6,685 bases of DNA from an uncultured Lachnospiraceae bacterium (GCA_905236365.1 CAJOPP010000168.1:1-6685); one strand, 5' to 3'; positions 1 through 6,685 are shown, numbered from the stretch's first letter. Numbers and translations: made by a program. Notes: generated by a model from the sequence alone, not told the origin.

Positions 1-1595
1 CCTAATGACTTGGACATTTTTCTACCCTGGTCATCTCTTACCAGACCATGGAATAATACTGTATGGAATGGTAACTTTTCCGTCTGTTCCAAAGAAGAGA
101 ATACCATACGGATCACCCAGAAGAAAATAATATCATATCCGGTTACCAATACATCTGTCGGGAAGAAATAATCCAGTTCCTCTGTATTCTTTGGCCAGCC
201 CAGTGTTGAAAATGGCCATAATGCAGAAGAAAACCAGGTATCCAACGTGTCAGGGTCCTGCTTCACATTGGAAGAATTACATTTTGGACATGTGCAGACT
301 GTCTCTTTGGATACGGTGATCTCTCCACAATCCTGACAGTAATATGCCGGAATCCGGTGGCCCCACCAGAGCTGACGGGATACACACCAGTCACGAATAT
401 TCTCTAACCAGTTATAATAGGTCTTATTCATACGCTCCGGAATCAGCTTTAATTCTCCACTCTTCACAGCTTCCAGAGCCGGTTTTGCCATCTCTTCCAT
501 CTTGACAAACCATTGTGGTTTGATCAACGGCTCAACGGTGGTCTTACAACGATCATGGGTACCAACGTTATGACTGTGTGGTACAACCTTCACCAAAAGA
601 CCCAGCTCCTCCAGATCTGCGACCATAGCTTTCCGTGCCTCATAACGATCCATTCCTGCATATTTGCCACCTAATGCATTGATGGTAGCATCATCATTCA
701 TAATGTTGATCTCTTCTAAATTGTGTCTCTTTCCAACCTCAAAATCGTTTGGATCATGGGCCGGTGTGATCTTTACACAACCGGTTCCGAATTCCTTATC
801 TACATAAGAATCCGCAATGACCGGAATCTCTCTGTCCGTCAATGGCAGCTTCAGCATCTTTCCAATAATATCCTGGTATCTCTCATCCTCCGGATTCACT
901 GCAACTGCCGTATCTCCCAATAGCGTCTCCGGACGGGTAGTAGCGATTTCTACATACCGGTTCTCCTCGCCGACAATCGGATAATTGATATGCCAGAAAA
1001 ATCCGTCCTGATCCTCATGCTCTACCTCTGCATCCGAAATAGTTGTCTGACAGACCGGACACCAGTTTACAATACGGGAACCTTTATAGATCCAGCCTTT
1101 CTCATATAACTTACAGAATACTTCATTGACTGCATCGTTATTGCCCTCGTCCATTGTGAAACGTTCTCTGTCCCAGTCCGCAGACGAACCAAGCTTTTTC
1201 AACTGATTGATAATCCGTCCGCCATACTCAGCTTTCCAATCCCATGCTTTTTCCAGAAAACCTTCACGACCGAGTTCATCCTTGTCGATTCCCTGCTCTT
1301 TCAACGCTTCTATGATCTTAACCTCTGTCGCAATGGCAGCGTGATCCGTTCCCGGTTGCCAAAGTACATTGTATCCCTGCATTCTCTTATAACGGATTAA
1401 AATATCCTGCATCGTGTTGTCAAGTGCATGTCCCATGTGAAGCTGTCCTGTAATATTTGGTGGTGGCATCACAATCGTAAATGGTTTCTTGCTCCGGTCT
1501 ACTTCTGCATGGAAATATTTCTTATCCAGCCAGTTTTTGTAAATTCGATCTTCAATCTCGGATGGGTTATAATTTTTCTCTAATTCTTTTGCCAT
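1..1595 (-). CDS. valS: Valyl-tRNA synthetase (ValRS), N-terminal 531 residues; 3' part outside the window
   Basis: Class Ia aminoacyl-tRNA synthetase that charges tRNA-Val with valine in the cytoplasm and edits mischarged threonine. The sequence shows the class I HIGH motif as HMGH at residues 53-56 within PPPNITGQLHMGHAL. The first zinc-type knuckle is CPVC at 179-182. CP1 editing-domain signatures are ATTRPET at 218-224 and TPAHDPNDF from 277. A second zinc cluster is formed by C420/C423 and C436/C439, followed by the ValRS-typical DTWFSSALWPFS from 452. KMSKS lies at 526-530 (bases 6-20), and the frame leaves the window one codon later. Bacterial ValRS is usually about 880 residues, so the anticodon-binding domain and C-terminal coiled coil are missing only because of the window edge. 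The ATG start at 1593-1595 has AAGGAG-type spacing of 9 nt and follows a valine T-box leader. No frameshift or missing catalytic motif was seen. Confidence 0.98.
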   Translation of the reverse strand, partial: MAKELEKNYNPSEIEDRIYKNWLDKKYFHAEVDRSKKPFTIVMPPPNITGQLHMGHALDNTMQDILIRYKRMQGYNVLWQPGTDHAAIATEVKIIEALKEQGIDKDELGREGFLEKAWDWKAEYGGRIINQLKKLGSSADWDRERFTMDEGNNDAVNEVFCKLYEKGWIYKGSRIVNWCPVCQTTISDAEVEHEDQDGFFWHINYPIVGEENRYVEIATTRPETLLGDTAVAVNPEDERYQDIIGKMLKLPLTDREIPVIADSYVDKEFGTGCVKITPAHDPNDFEVGKRHNLEEINIMNDDATINALGGKYAGMDRYEARKAMVADLEELGLLVKVVPHSHNVGTHDRCKTTVEPLIKPQWFVKMEEMAKPALEAVKSGELKLIPERMNKTYYNWLENIRDWCVSRQLWWGHRIPAYYCQDCGEITVSKETVCTCPKCNSSNVKQDPDTLDTWFSSALWPFSTLGWPKNTEELDYFFPTDVLVTGYDIIFFWVIRMVFSSLEQTEKLPFHTVLFHGLVRDDQGRKMSKSL

Positions 1596-1604
1596 GATTG
1601 TACT

Positions 1605-1610
1605 CTCCTT
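1605..1610 (-). promoter_or_regulatory. Ribosome binding site of valS
   Basis: On the minus strand AAGGAG lies 9 nt upstream of the ATG, after an A-rich stretch. It fixes the valS start at 1595: the protein then begins MAKELEKNYNPSEIE, which fits the usual ValRS N terminus. Confidence 0.85.
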
Positions 1611-1673
1611 TTTTTATTTTGTAATTATCTCGGTCGTGGCTTTCGTTTCCCTCTACCCCGCCATGCGTACACG

Positions 1674-1707
1674 AAAAGAAAGCCCTCTATCGTTGCCGAT
1701 AAAGGGC
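1674..1707 (-). terminator. Regulated intrinsic terminator of the valS T-box leader
   Basis: On the minus strand GCCCTTTATCG and CGATAGAGGGC form an 11-bp stem (one G-U pair) closed by GCAA. The U-rich run TTTCTTTT follows directly. The 5' arm overlaps the 3' strand of the antiterminator, so uncharged tRNA binding to the T-box should prevent this hairpin. Confidence 0.95.
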
Positions 1708-1844
1708 GAATAATCGCGGTACCACCTTAACTTCTCACTTTTCTTATCCTGTAACGGGGACGATGCCGTCATGACCTACTGAAGTATATCTGCTCAAAAT
1801 CAATACTTATACCGACATACCGTTCTGCCATGCAGTTCAAAAGC

Positions 1845-1847
1845 TAC
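1845..1847 (-). promoter_or_regulatory. Specifier codon GUA (Val) in the T-box
   Basis: The triplet reads GTA on the minus strand and is followed by G. It sits on the 3' side of the internal loop just inside the closing helix of stem I, the usual specifier position. It would pair with the UAC anticodon of tRNA-Val. Neighbouring registers would give Gly (GGU), a stop (UAG) or Ser (AGC). The downstream gene being valS, together with the UGGU acceptor match, supports GUA. Confidence 0.8.
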
Positions 1848-1951
1848 CTTCAAAGCATTCTTCTTGAAACGACCTTGCAGCCGATGGGTCATTCTCTCTG
1901 ACAAGGAACTGCTCTTACTCTTCTTTCTCACAACCTTTTCGAATATGCTTT

Positions 1952-1980
1952 ACTATAAAATATTATGCTAGAAATGTCAA
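1952..1980 (-). promoter_or_regulatory. Sigma-A-type promoter of valS
   Basis: The minus strand has a perfect -35 box TTGACA (1980-1975), a 17-bp spacer and a -10 box TATAGT (1957-1952) with one mismatch to consensus. Initiation is expected around 1945, about 30 nt before T-box stem I. The promoter lies downstream of the terminator of the preceding gene, which makes valS an independent transcription unit. Confidence 0.88.
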
Positions 1981-2031
1981 GCTATTCCTGCAGCACGTCT
2001 AAAGCCAGTGGGATTGCGGTAGCCTTATTTC
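1981..2031. other. Short intergenic segment with no recognised feature
   Basis: These 51 bases lie between the terminator of the repeat-protein gene and the -35 box of the valS promoter. They have no open frame of note. They are somewhat richer in G and C than the flanking AT-rich promoter region and contain only a weak GCTA/TAGC inverted pairing at the ends. I recognise no operator or RNA family here. Confidence 0.4.
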
Positions 2032-2063
2032 AAAAGAGGATTCCGATACATCGGAATCCTCTT
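2032..2063 (-). terminator. Intrinsic terminator of the giant repeat-protein gene
   Basis: A perfect 13-bp inverted repeat, AAGAGGATTCCGA with TCGGAATCCTCTT, is separated by a 4-base loop. On the minus strand the 3' arm ends in a four-base T run (CTCTTTTG), the expected polarity for the gene ending at 2121. It begins 57 nt after the stop codon. On the plus strand no T run follows (CTTCCTGCC), so terminator function is better supported for minus-strand transcription. Confidence 0.85.
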
Positions 2064-2120
2064 CCTGCCATATGCAATCATTACATAATCCATGACTACA
2101 CACGTGAAAATCATATCTGA

Positions 2121-5100
2121 TTATTTTACAGTAACCTTGACGGTCTTATAGAAACCATTCTGTGCATATACAAAAATGGTAGCTTTGCCTTTGCTCTTCC
2201 CTTTGATCACACCCTTCTTAGTAACCGTTGCGACCTTTTCGTTAGAGCTTTCATAACGATATTTTGCAATATGGATATTAACTTTCTTATCGGATTTAAA
2301 AGAAGCTTTGATCGTACTCTTCTTACCCTTCTTAATCGTTACTTTTGCTTTCTGAACCGTTACCTTCGTCGGGTTGCCTCTCTTTCCGCCCAAGGTAGTT
2401 GAATGGGCAGATTTGGATTTTGCAATGATATAATCTTTGCCATCTATTGTCTTATATGCAGCAACAATATACTTGTAGTATTTACCCTTCTTTAACTTCT
2501 TCTGCGTCCAGGTCTTCTTTGATGCACCCTTGACGGTTGTGATTTTCTTCATCTTAGAACCGCACCGGGAGCCATAAATGATATAACCGGTTGCTCCGTT
2601 TACTTTCTTCCATGTCAGTTTTACCGCTTTATTCTTTCCGACTGCTTTCAAACGAAGCTTACCGAAAGTTGTACCTGCCGGATCCCCTTTATCCGTATTG
2701 GCACTGGTAATCTGCTGGTCTACGGAAGCAATGGTCTCATAAGAAGTTGCAACCAATCGAACAGAATCCGATGCCGGTGTGGTCTCAGTCGCTCTCCTGC
2801 GAATCAGTACGATTGTACCTGCCGGAACTACAATATCTTTTCCGTCACCCGGAGTCCATGTTGTTCCATCATTTGTGCTGTATTCGTACTCGGAAGTAAT
2901 ATTTTTGATTACTACATTACCGTTTCCACCATCTACTACCGTAAACTGTTCCTCTGTCGGTGCGACCGGCTTAGCAGCGACCGTTAACAGTTGCGGAGCA
3001 GAATCCGTTGTAGTCGTATTATTTCCTTTCTTGGTAATTGCAATATTCTTTCCGAAATAAATTGCTGCATCTGTCGTACCTGCTGCATCCGTCGTAAAGG
3101 AAACTGTCATATTATCCACATTGATCTCATACCCTGCATTTGGAACAAGACCTGTTAACTTCTCTGCTGCATAGTCTACCTTTGCACCCGGGGTTGCTTC
3201 CGGTGTCTTTGTCCCTTCCTCTGTACCCGGTATAGAAATCGTAACAGCATCTGATACAGGTTTTGTCCTGGTTGCTCTCTCCCGGATCATAATTTCACTT
3301 CCAACCGGAATCTTAACAGGATTGCCATCCCCCGGAGTCCATACGTTTCCGTTATCTGTGCTGTATTCATACTTATCAGAAATACCTGTAATCGTAGCCT
3401 CACTGCCATCTATCTCAACATCAAACAGATCAGCAGATGGAGCACTTCCCTTTTCCAGAATATTGATTACTTGTGGTTCTGAATCTAAGGTTGCATCACC
3501 GTCACCCTTCTTCACAACTTCGATAGTCTTACCCGTGTTATCGAATAACTCCGGCACTTCAATCTCGCCATTGTCATCCGCTTTCTTTGTCTCAGGCTCG
3601 CCATCTCCTACCTTTACGGTATACTCTTCATCCGGTTTCAGATCCGTCAACTTCTTTTCTGCATAATTTACTTTTGCTTCCGGTGTTGCTTCCTTGACCG
3701 GTGCCGCCTTCGTCTCAATCTCAGCTGCCTGGGAAGCCGGATTCTCTTCAGTTGCTTTATCACGAACCAGCACGGTTGAACCTGCCGGAACCTTTACATC
3801 TTCACCGGTGCCAGGAGTCCATGTGTCCCCGCTATCTACGCTGTATTCCTGCTTATCAGTAATACCACCGACGGTAGCTTCTGTCTCACCTTCCTGTGCG
3901 TTCTCCACATCGAATGGACCTTCCGGTGCATCTCCTCTTTCCGGAATAGCAATTGTCTGAGGATCCGAATCTACTGTTGTCTCATCATCACCCTTCTTAA
4001 TGATTGTGATATTCTCTCCAGGATGCTCCGATAAGCCCTCCTCTTTGATTTCTCCATTCTCATCCGCAATCTTTGTCTCTGACTCTCCATTGCCAACCTT
4101 TACAATATATTGTTCACCCGGTGTCAGATTAGTCAGCTTATCCTCTGCATAATTTGGTTTTGCTTCCGGTGTGTCTTCTTTTGGAAGTGCAGGATTATTA
4201 ATTGTAAGTTTCTGTGGAAGTGAATCGATTGTGTCATTCTCTTCAATTCCTTTCTTCACAACTTCAATCTCTTTTCCATAGTACGCCTCAAAATTAGGAA
4301 TAGCAAGCGCTCCATCTTTCCCTCCGGCAATGCTATTATTTATAATTTTCGTTTTTGTTCCATTGTCATTAACAACATATACATCATATGCTTCGTATTC
4401 TATTAAACCAGTCAAACCTTGACCATCATAATCAATCTCTGCTTCCGGAGTGTCCTCTCTTTCCGCAATTTCAAGATCCAGTTCTTCAGAAGCCGGAGTG
4501 TCTTGTGTTGCAATCTTTCTAATAGTAACGATATCTCCAAGATTAACCTCTATTGGTTCTCCATTTCCCTTGATCCATACTTCCTCTTCATCCGCACTGT
4601 CATCTTCTGCCGGAGTAATATAATACTCATAAGCATCGGTGATTCCGCTGACAGTTGCCTCTTCACCCTCTGACGAAATACTGATTGGGAAGGCAGCCGG
4701 ATCCAGTTGCTCACGCTCTTTTACTTCCAGCAAAGTCGGAGCAGAGTCCGATGTACCCTTCTCATCATCGCCCTTCTTCACAAGAGTAAGTGTTTCACCA
4801 AAATAATCAAAATCTTCAATCGGAAGTCTTCCGTCTTCTCCTACAGTCGTTCCTGCTTCCGGTGTGATCAGATTGCCTTCTTCATCTTTTACAATGTAAG
4901 TACCAGGCGTTAAGTCTTTGATTGCTTCCTGATCCTGTGTATAATCAATTGCAGGTGTTCCAAAATCTTCCGGATTCTTTACCGTTACAGTATATGGATC
5001 AGATGCCGGATGATCCTTTGTTGCTGCTGTACGGATATCCACAGAGCCGCCAAAATCAACCGGAATCCCCTCTTCCGGAACAGTCTTCCATGTATCACCG

Positions 5101-6685
5101 TCTTTATAGTCGAAATCTCCTGCCTCCTTCGGTTCCCTGATTGTCACCGTTGCTTTTGAATCTTCTTTGATCTCCGTTGGATATATCACATCAACATCTT
5201 CAGCAGTCGGAGCAGCATTTTTATCTGCTACTGCAATCTCCTTCGGATCAGAATCCTCTGCATTTATATCTTTTCCTGCTTTAACAACTAAAATAGTGTC
5301 CTCGCTGGTAACATTGGTCAGATCTACTTTAACTTTGCCTTCCTCATCTGCCGTTGCCGGACTTGGATCTGTAATCGGAGCATCATTTACTGTAATCCGA
5401 TAATCTTCATTCGGATCTAACCCTTCAATCACAGAATCTTTATAGTCAACTTTTACGTTATCTCCCGGTGTCGCTTCTTTCGCATCACCCGTAACGATTG
5501 TTGGATTTGATGCCAACTCTTCATCCGTTGCCAACTTGATAACCTGTGCTGTCTTTCCTTGCGGAATCGTTACCGTAACATCCTCTGTAGGTTTGATCCA
5601 ATCAGAATCATCTTCTACCTTATAGGCATTACCTGCTCCTACCGTAATCTCTGCACCAGCTTCTTTCAGTGTCTTATTAACAGTTGGTGCTGTTGCTCTA
5701 TTTGGAACTGTGACAGTTGCCGATTTGTCAGAGTCATCATATACACTTTCATCTGTGCTTTTTTTAACAATTGTGATTGATTTTCCAATCAGATCATAAG
5801 CTGCATCACTCTGATCTTTTCCCTCCAAAGCAATCTGTCCATTTGCATCTGTTTTAACAGAAATTGGATCAGCGGCATTTTCAATATAAATTGCATAATC
5901 AGCATTTGCAGCCAGATCATTACCGGTCGTTCCTACTAATACTTCTTTTTCATTATCTACCTGAACGCTTGGTGTTGCTTCTTTTACTCTTCCTGCTTTC
6001 GGAATGGTAACTTCTTTTTCAGCAGAAGCAAACGCATTGTCTGTTGCTTCCTTACGGATGATAACCGTAGCACCACTCGTTGCCGTGTCTATATTGTCTA
6101 TTGCTTTTCCTGTTACTTTTTCCCAGTTCGTACCATTTTTCTGCTCATAGCCATTGACAGTATCTGTTATAGTAATGGTTGCCTTTCCACCATCTGCCAA
6201 AAGTTGTTGAACTACCGTATAATCTGTATTCTCGATTGGTGCAGCCGGTCTGTGCGGAATCACAACATTTGCCGGTTCAGAATCAACTGTATCAGAACCA
6301 CCCTTCTTTTGGATCGGAACTGTCCGATCTGTTGTGTCATCAATATAATTTTTGATATCAATCGTCTTGTCCGCTCCTACTGTAACTTCGACACCATTTA
6401 CTAAATATATGCCTTCCGGAATATTGATCAACTTTTCATTTTTATAATCAATATTTGTTCCGGAAACTTCCGGTGACTTTTCTTGCGGCTTCTCTGTTGC
6501 AAACGGTGTACTTGGCTTCGATCTTGGAGTCGTCGCTGTTGCTTTTACCCGAACTTGGATATTCGGTGTATCTGCATCTACGGTCGTTTGACCGGTTACT
6601 TCTGTCCAATGTTCATCATCTGTTGAAATCTCATATATAACCGTATTATCTTGAAAATCTATTGTTGCTTTATCGCCATTTACAC
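2121..6685 (-). CDS. Giant Ig-like/FnIII-like repeat protein, probably secreted or surface-located (5' end outside the window)
   Basis: Stop TAA is at 2121-2123. The frame is open to the right edge, so 1520 residues are visible and no start codon or signal peptide can be judged. An in-frame TTG at 6431 is not a start: it falls inside a repeat, and 84 further codons upstream keep the repeat pattern (for example NIDYKNEKL). Two module types alternate. Type A runs from (V/I)DY..xxLTxLxPxxxY to VKKGxxxxTxDSxPQ. Type B centres on YEYSTxxGxxWTPG...VPAGxxVLIRxxATxxxPAS. After the last B unit come a linker, an FnIII-like domain and an Ig-like group 2 domain. The repeats are rich in Asp, Glu, Thr and Ala, while the C terminus is Lys-rich. 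Only one Cys is visible, in the FnIII-like domain. Such architecture is typical of adhesins or cell-surface scaffolds. Adhesion is inferred, and no catalytic domain is visible. There is no LPXTG motif, membrane segment, dockerin or SLH domain at the C terminus. Its own terminator separates it from valS. Confidence 0.93.
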   Translation of the reverse strand, partial: VNGDKATIDFQDNTVIYEISTDDEHWTEVTGQTTVDADTPNIQVRVKATATTPRSKPSTPFATEKPQEKSPEVSGTNIDYKNEKLINIPEGIYLVNGVEVTVGADKTIDIKNYIDDTTDRTVPIQKKGGSDTVDSEPANVVIPHRPAAPIENTDYTVVQQLLADGGKATITITDTVNGYEQKNGTNWEKVTGKAIDNIDTATSGATVIIRKEATDNAFASAEKEVTIPKAGRVKEATPSVQVDNEKEVLVGTTGNDLAANADYAIYIENAADPISVKTDANGQIALEGKDQSDAAYDLIGKSITIVKKSTDESVYDDSDKSATVTVPNRATAPTVNKTLKEAGAEITVGAGNAYKVEDDSDWIKPTEDVTVTIPQGKTAQVIKLATDEELASNPTIVTGDAKEATPGDNVKVDYKDSVIEGLDPNEDYRITVNDAPITDPSPATADEEGKVKVDLTNVTSEDTILVVKAGKDINAEDSDPKEIAVADKNAAPTAEDVDVIYPTEIKEDSKATVTIREPKEAGDFDYKDGDTWKTVPEEGIPVDFGGSVDIRTAATKDHPASDPYTVTVKNPEDFGTPAIDYTQDQEAIKDLTPGTYIVKDEEGNLITPEAGTTVGEDGRLPIEDFDYFGETLTLVKKGDDEKGTSDSAPTLLEVKEREQLDPAAFPISISSEGEEATVSGITDAYEYYITPAEDDSADEEEVWIKGNGEPIEVNLGDIVTIRKIATQDTPASEELDLEIAEREDTPEAEIDYDGQGLTGLIEYEAYDVYVVNDNGTKTKIINNSIAGGKDGALAIPNFEAYYGKEIEVVKKGIEENDTIDSLPQKLTINNPALPKEDTPEAKPNYAEDKLTNLTPGEQYIVKVGNGESETKIADENGEIKEEGLSEHPGENITIIKKGDDETTVDSDPQTIAIPERGDAPEGPFDVENAQEGETEATVGGITDKQEYSVDSGDTWTPGTGEDVKVPAGSTVLVRDKATEENPASQAAEIETKAAPVKEATPEAKVNYAEKKLTDLKPDEEYTVKVGDGEPETKKADDNGEIEVPELFDNTGKTIEVVKKGDGDATLDSEPQVINILEKGSAPSADLFDVEIDGSEATITGISDKYEYSTDNGNVWTPGDGNPVKIPVGSEIMIRERATRTKPVSDAVTISIPGTEEGTKTPEATPGAKVDYAAEKLTGLVPNAGYEINVDNMTVSFTTDAAGTTDAAIYFGKNIAITKKGNNTTTTDSAPQLLTVAAKPVAPTEEQFTVVDGGNGNVVIKNITSEYEYSTNDGTTWTPGDGKDIVVPAGTIVLIRRRATETTPASDSVRLVATSYETIASVDQQITSANTDKGDPAGTTFGKLRLKAVGKNKAVKLTWKKVNGATGYIIYGSRCGSKMKKITTVKGASKKTWTQKKLKKGKYYKYIVAAYKTIDGKDYIIAKSKSAHSTTLGGKRGNPTKVTVQKAKVTIKKGKKSTIKASFKSDKKVNIHIAKYRYESSNEKVATVTKKGVIKGKSKGKATIFVYAQNGFYKTVKVTVK
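2124..2381 (-). other. C-terminal bacterial Ig-like group 2 (BIG2-like) domain
   Basis: About 86 residues ending at the stop. The signature YRYESSNEKVATVTKKGVIKGKSKGKATIFVYAQNG has the BIG2 order: S-S-N-x-K-V-A-T-V, then G-V-I-K-G, then a G-x-A-x-I strand and a final VKVTVK strand. No residues follow that could act as a sorting signal. The domain is very basic and may hold the protein to anionic wall polymers, which is inference. Confidence 0.82.
2382..2666 (-). other. FnIII-like domain of the giant repeat protein
   Basis: About 95 residues from GKLRLKAV to TTLGGK. The segments KAVKLTWKKVNGATGYIIYGS and KLKKGKYYKYIVAAYKTIDGKDYIIAKSKSA match the usual FnIII strand pattern: a W in strand B, a GYxIY strand C, a KKGKYYKY strand E/F turn and a final S. 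The only Cys of the visible protein is here (GSRCGSK). From memory, this variant with RCGSK or KCGKK recurs in Lachnospiraceae surface proteins just before an Ig-like group 2 domain. The domain is Lys-rich. Confidence 0.75.
2748..3944 (-). repeat. Young tandem duplication, about 480-bp B+A supermodule
   Basis: Units B5, B6 and B7 keep clear DNA-level similarity around the WTPG segment. The plus-strand string GGAGTCCAT starts at 2851, 3334 and 3814, spacings of 483 and 480 bp (161 and 160 codons). Shared flanks such as CTGTATTC lie at the same distance in each copy. The preserved codon frame and near-equal period indicate duplication of a two-domain unit rather than of single domains. Confidence 0.8.
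2748..6685 (-). repeat. Alternating A/B Ig-like module array (8 A, 7 complete B and 1 partial B)
   Basis: Unit boundaries were set by eye from recurring motifs, in translation order. B0 (partial) 6685-6474; A1 6473-6255; B1 6254-6000; A2 5999-5703; B2 5702-5487; A3 5486-5226; B3 5225-4980; A4 4979-4722; B4 4721-4467; A5 4466-4200; A6 4199-3945; B5 3944-3714; A7 3713-3459; B6 3458-3231; A8 3230-2979; B7 2978-2748. A units end near KKG...DSxPQ. B units carry a Y-E-Y-S-like strand, usually a Trp about 8-12 residues later, and an R/K-x-x-A-T...P-A-S strand. Units near the N-terminal side (A2, B2, A3, B3) are much more diverged than A6-A7 and B5-B7. The order is strictly alternating except that A5 is followed directly by A6. 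Confidence 0.88.

Larger units (their letters stand above)
1674..1945 (-). ncRNA. T-box riboswitch leader of valS (tRNA-Val responsive)
   Basis: This 5' leader binds tRNA-Val directly and allows read-through into valS when the tRNA is uncharged. Stem I is closed by a perfect 7-bp pairing, GCAGTTC (1912-1906) with GAACTGC (1838-1832). On its 3' side, just inside the closing helix, the specifier loop holds GTA at 1847-1845, a Val codon. A smaller distal helix, GACC with GGTC, encloses a loop containing GGCTGCAA, as in the tRNA-elbow-binding end of stem I. The T-box core AAGGTGGTACCGCG runs from 1729 down. Its TGGT (1724-1721) would pair with the ACCA end of tRNA-Val, which has an A discriminator. 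The antiterminator can form from AAGG with CCTT around a GCGA/TCGC hairpin, and it shares GCCCTT with the terminator. The transcript start near 1945 is inferred from the promoter. Confidence 0.95.

Noticed and set aside
723..923. Plus-strand open frame of 66 codons
   Set aside because: It is antisense to the CP1 editing-domain region of valS, whose motifs are intact, and it has no recognisable features.
2032..2063. Hairpin read as a bidirectional terminator between convergent genes
   Set aside because: The genes on both sides are on the minus strand, and only the minus-strand side of the hairpin is followed by a T run.
2779..3960. Plus-strand open frames at 2779-3060, 3322-3666 and 3694-3960
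   Set aside because: They are antisense shadows of the repeat gene and recur because the repeats recur. Their products are low-complexity Ser/Val/Pro-rich strings without domains, and no ribosome binding site was noted.
5757..5768. Run of seven T (A7 in the coding strand) as a possible phase-variation or frameshift site
   Set aside because: The run is short, the frame continues intact on both sides with module pattern, and the codon register (AAA AAA AGC) does not fit a standard -1 slippery heptamer.
6429..6431. Apparent start codon (TTG) of the giant minus-strand gene
   Set aside because: It lies inside an A module, and the same frame continues upstream for 84 codons with repeat-type sequence (a partial B unit and the start of A1). 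The gene is simply cut by the window edge.
4419..6640. Plus-strand open frames between 4419 and 6640
   Set aside because: All lie wholly within the coding sequence of the giant minus-strand protein, have no recognisable domain, and show biased shadow-frame composition.

Overview
The window suggests a Gram-positive, anaerobic Clostridia-type genome, most likely Lachnospiraceae. This is inferred from three things: a classical tRNA-Val T-box leader in front of valS, a very large extracellular Ig-like repeat protein, and a C-terminal module (fibronectin type III-like plus bacterial Ig-like group 2, Lys-rich) of a kind I recall as common in Lachnospiraceae surface proteins. No search was run, so the family placement rests on recognition of motifs.

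Both real genes lie on the minus strand. Read in the direction of transcription (right to left), the layout is as follows. From 6685 down to 2121 is a giant repeat protein whose 5' end lies outside the window; 1520 residues are visible, and the frame is open to the right edge. From 2063 to 2032 is its intrinsic terminator, a 13-bp perfect stem with a short T run. From 1980 to 1952 is a near-consensus sigma-A-type promoter (TTGACA, 17 bp, TATAGT). From about 1945 to 1674 is a T-box riboswitch with a GUA (Val) specifier, a UGGU tRNA-acceptor-pairing bulge and a strong terminator hairpin. From 1595 to the left edge is valS, valyl-tRNA synthetase, cut off just after its KMSKS loop.

The two genes appear to be separate transcription units that are neighbours only by position. 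valS should be transcribed from its own promoter and switched on when tRNA-Val is uncharged. The large protein is built from two alternating Ig-like/FnIII-like modules of about 75-100 residues each, here called A and B. Eight A units, seven complete B units and one partial B unit are visible. They are followed by one FnIII-like domain and one Ig-like group 2 domain that are as strongly basic as the repeats are acidic. The three C-terminal B units sit 480-483 bp apart and stay similar at DNA level, which points to recent tandem expansion at that end. No cell-wall sorting signal, membrane segment, dockerin or S-layer homology domain is visible at the C terminus.

No mobile element, CRISPR array or tRNA/rRNA gene was seen. 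The plus-strand open frames are shadows of the minus-strand genes.
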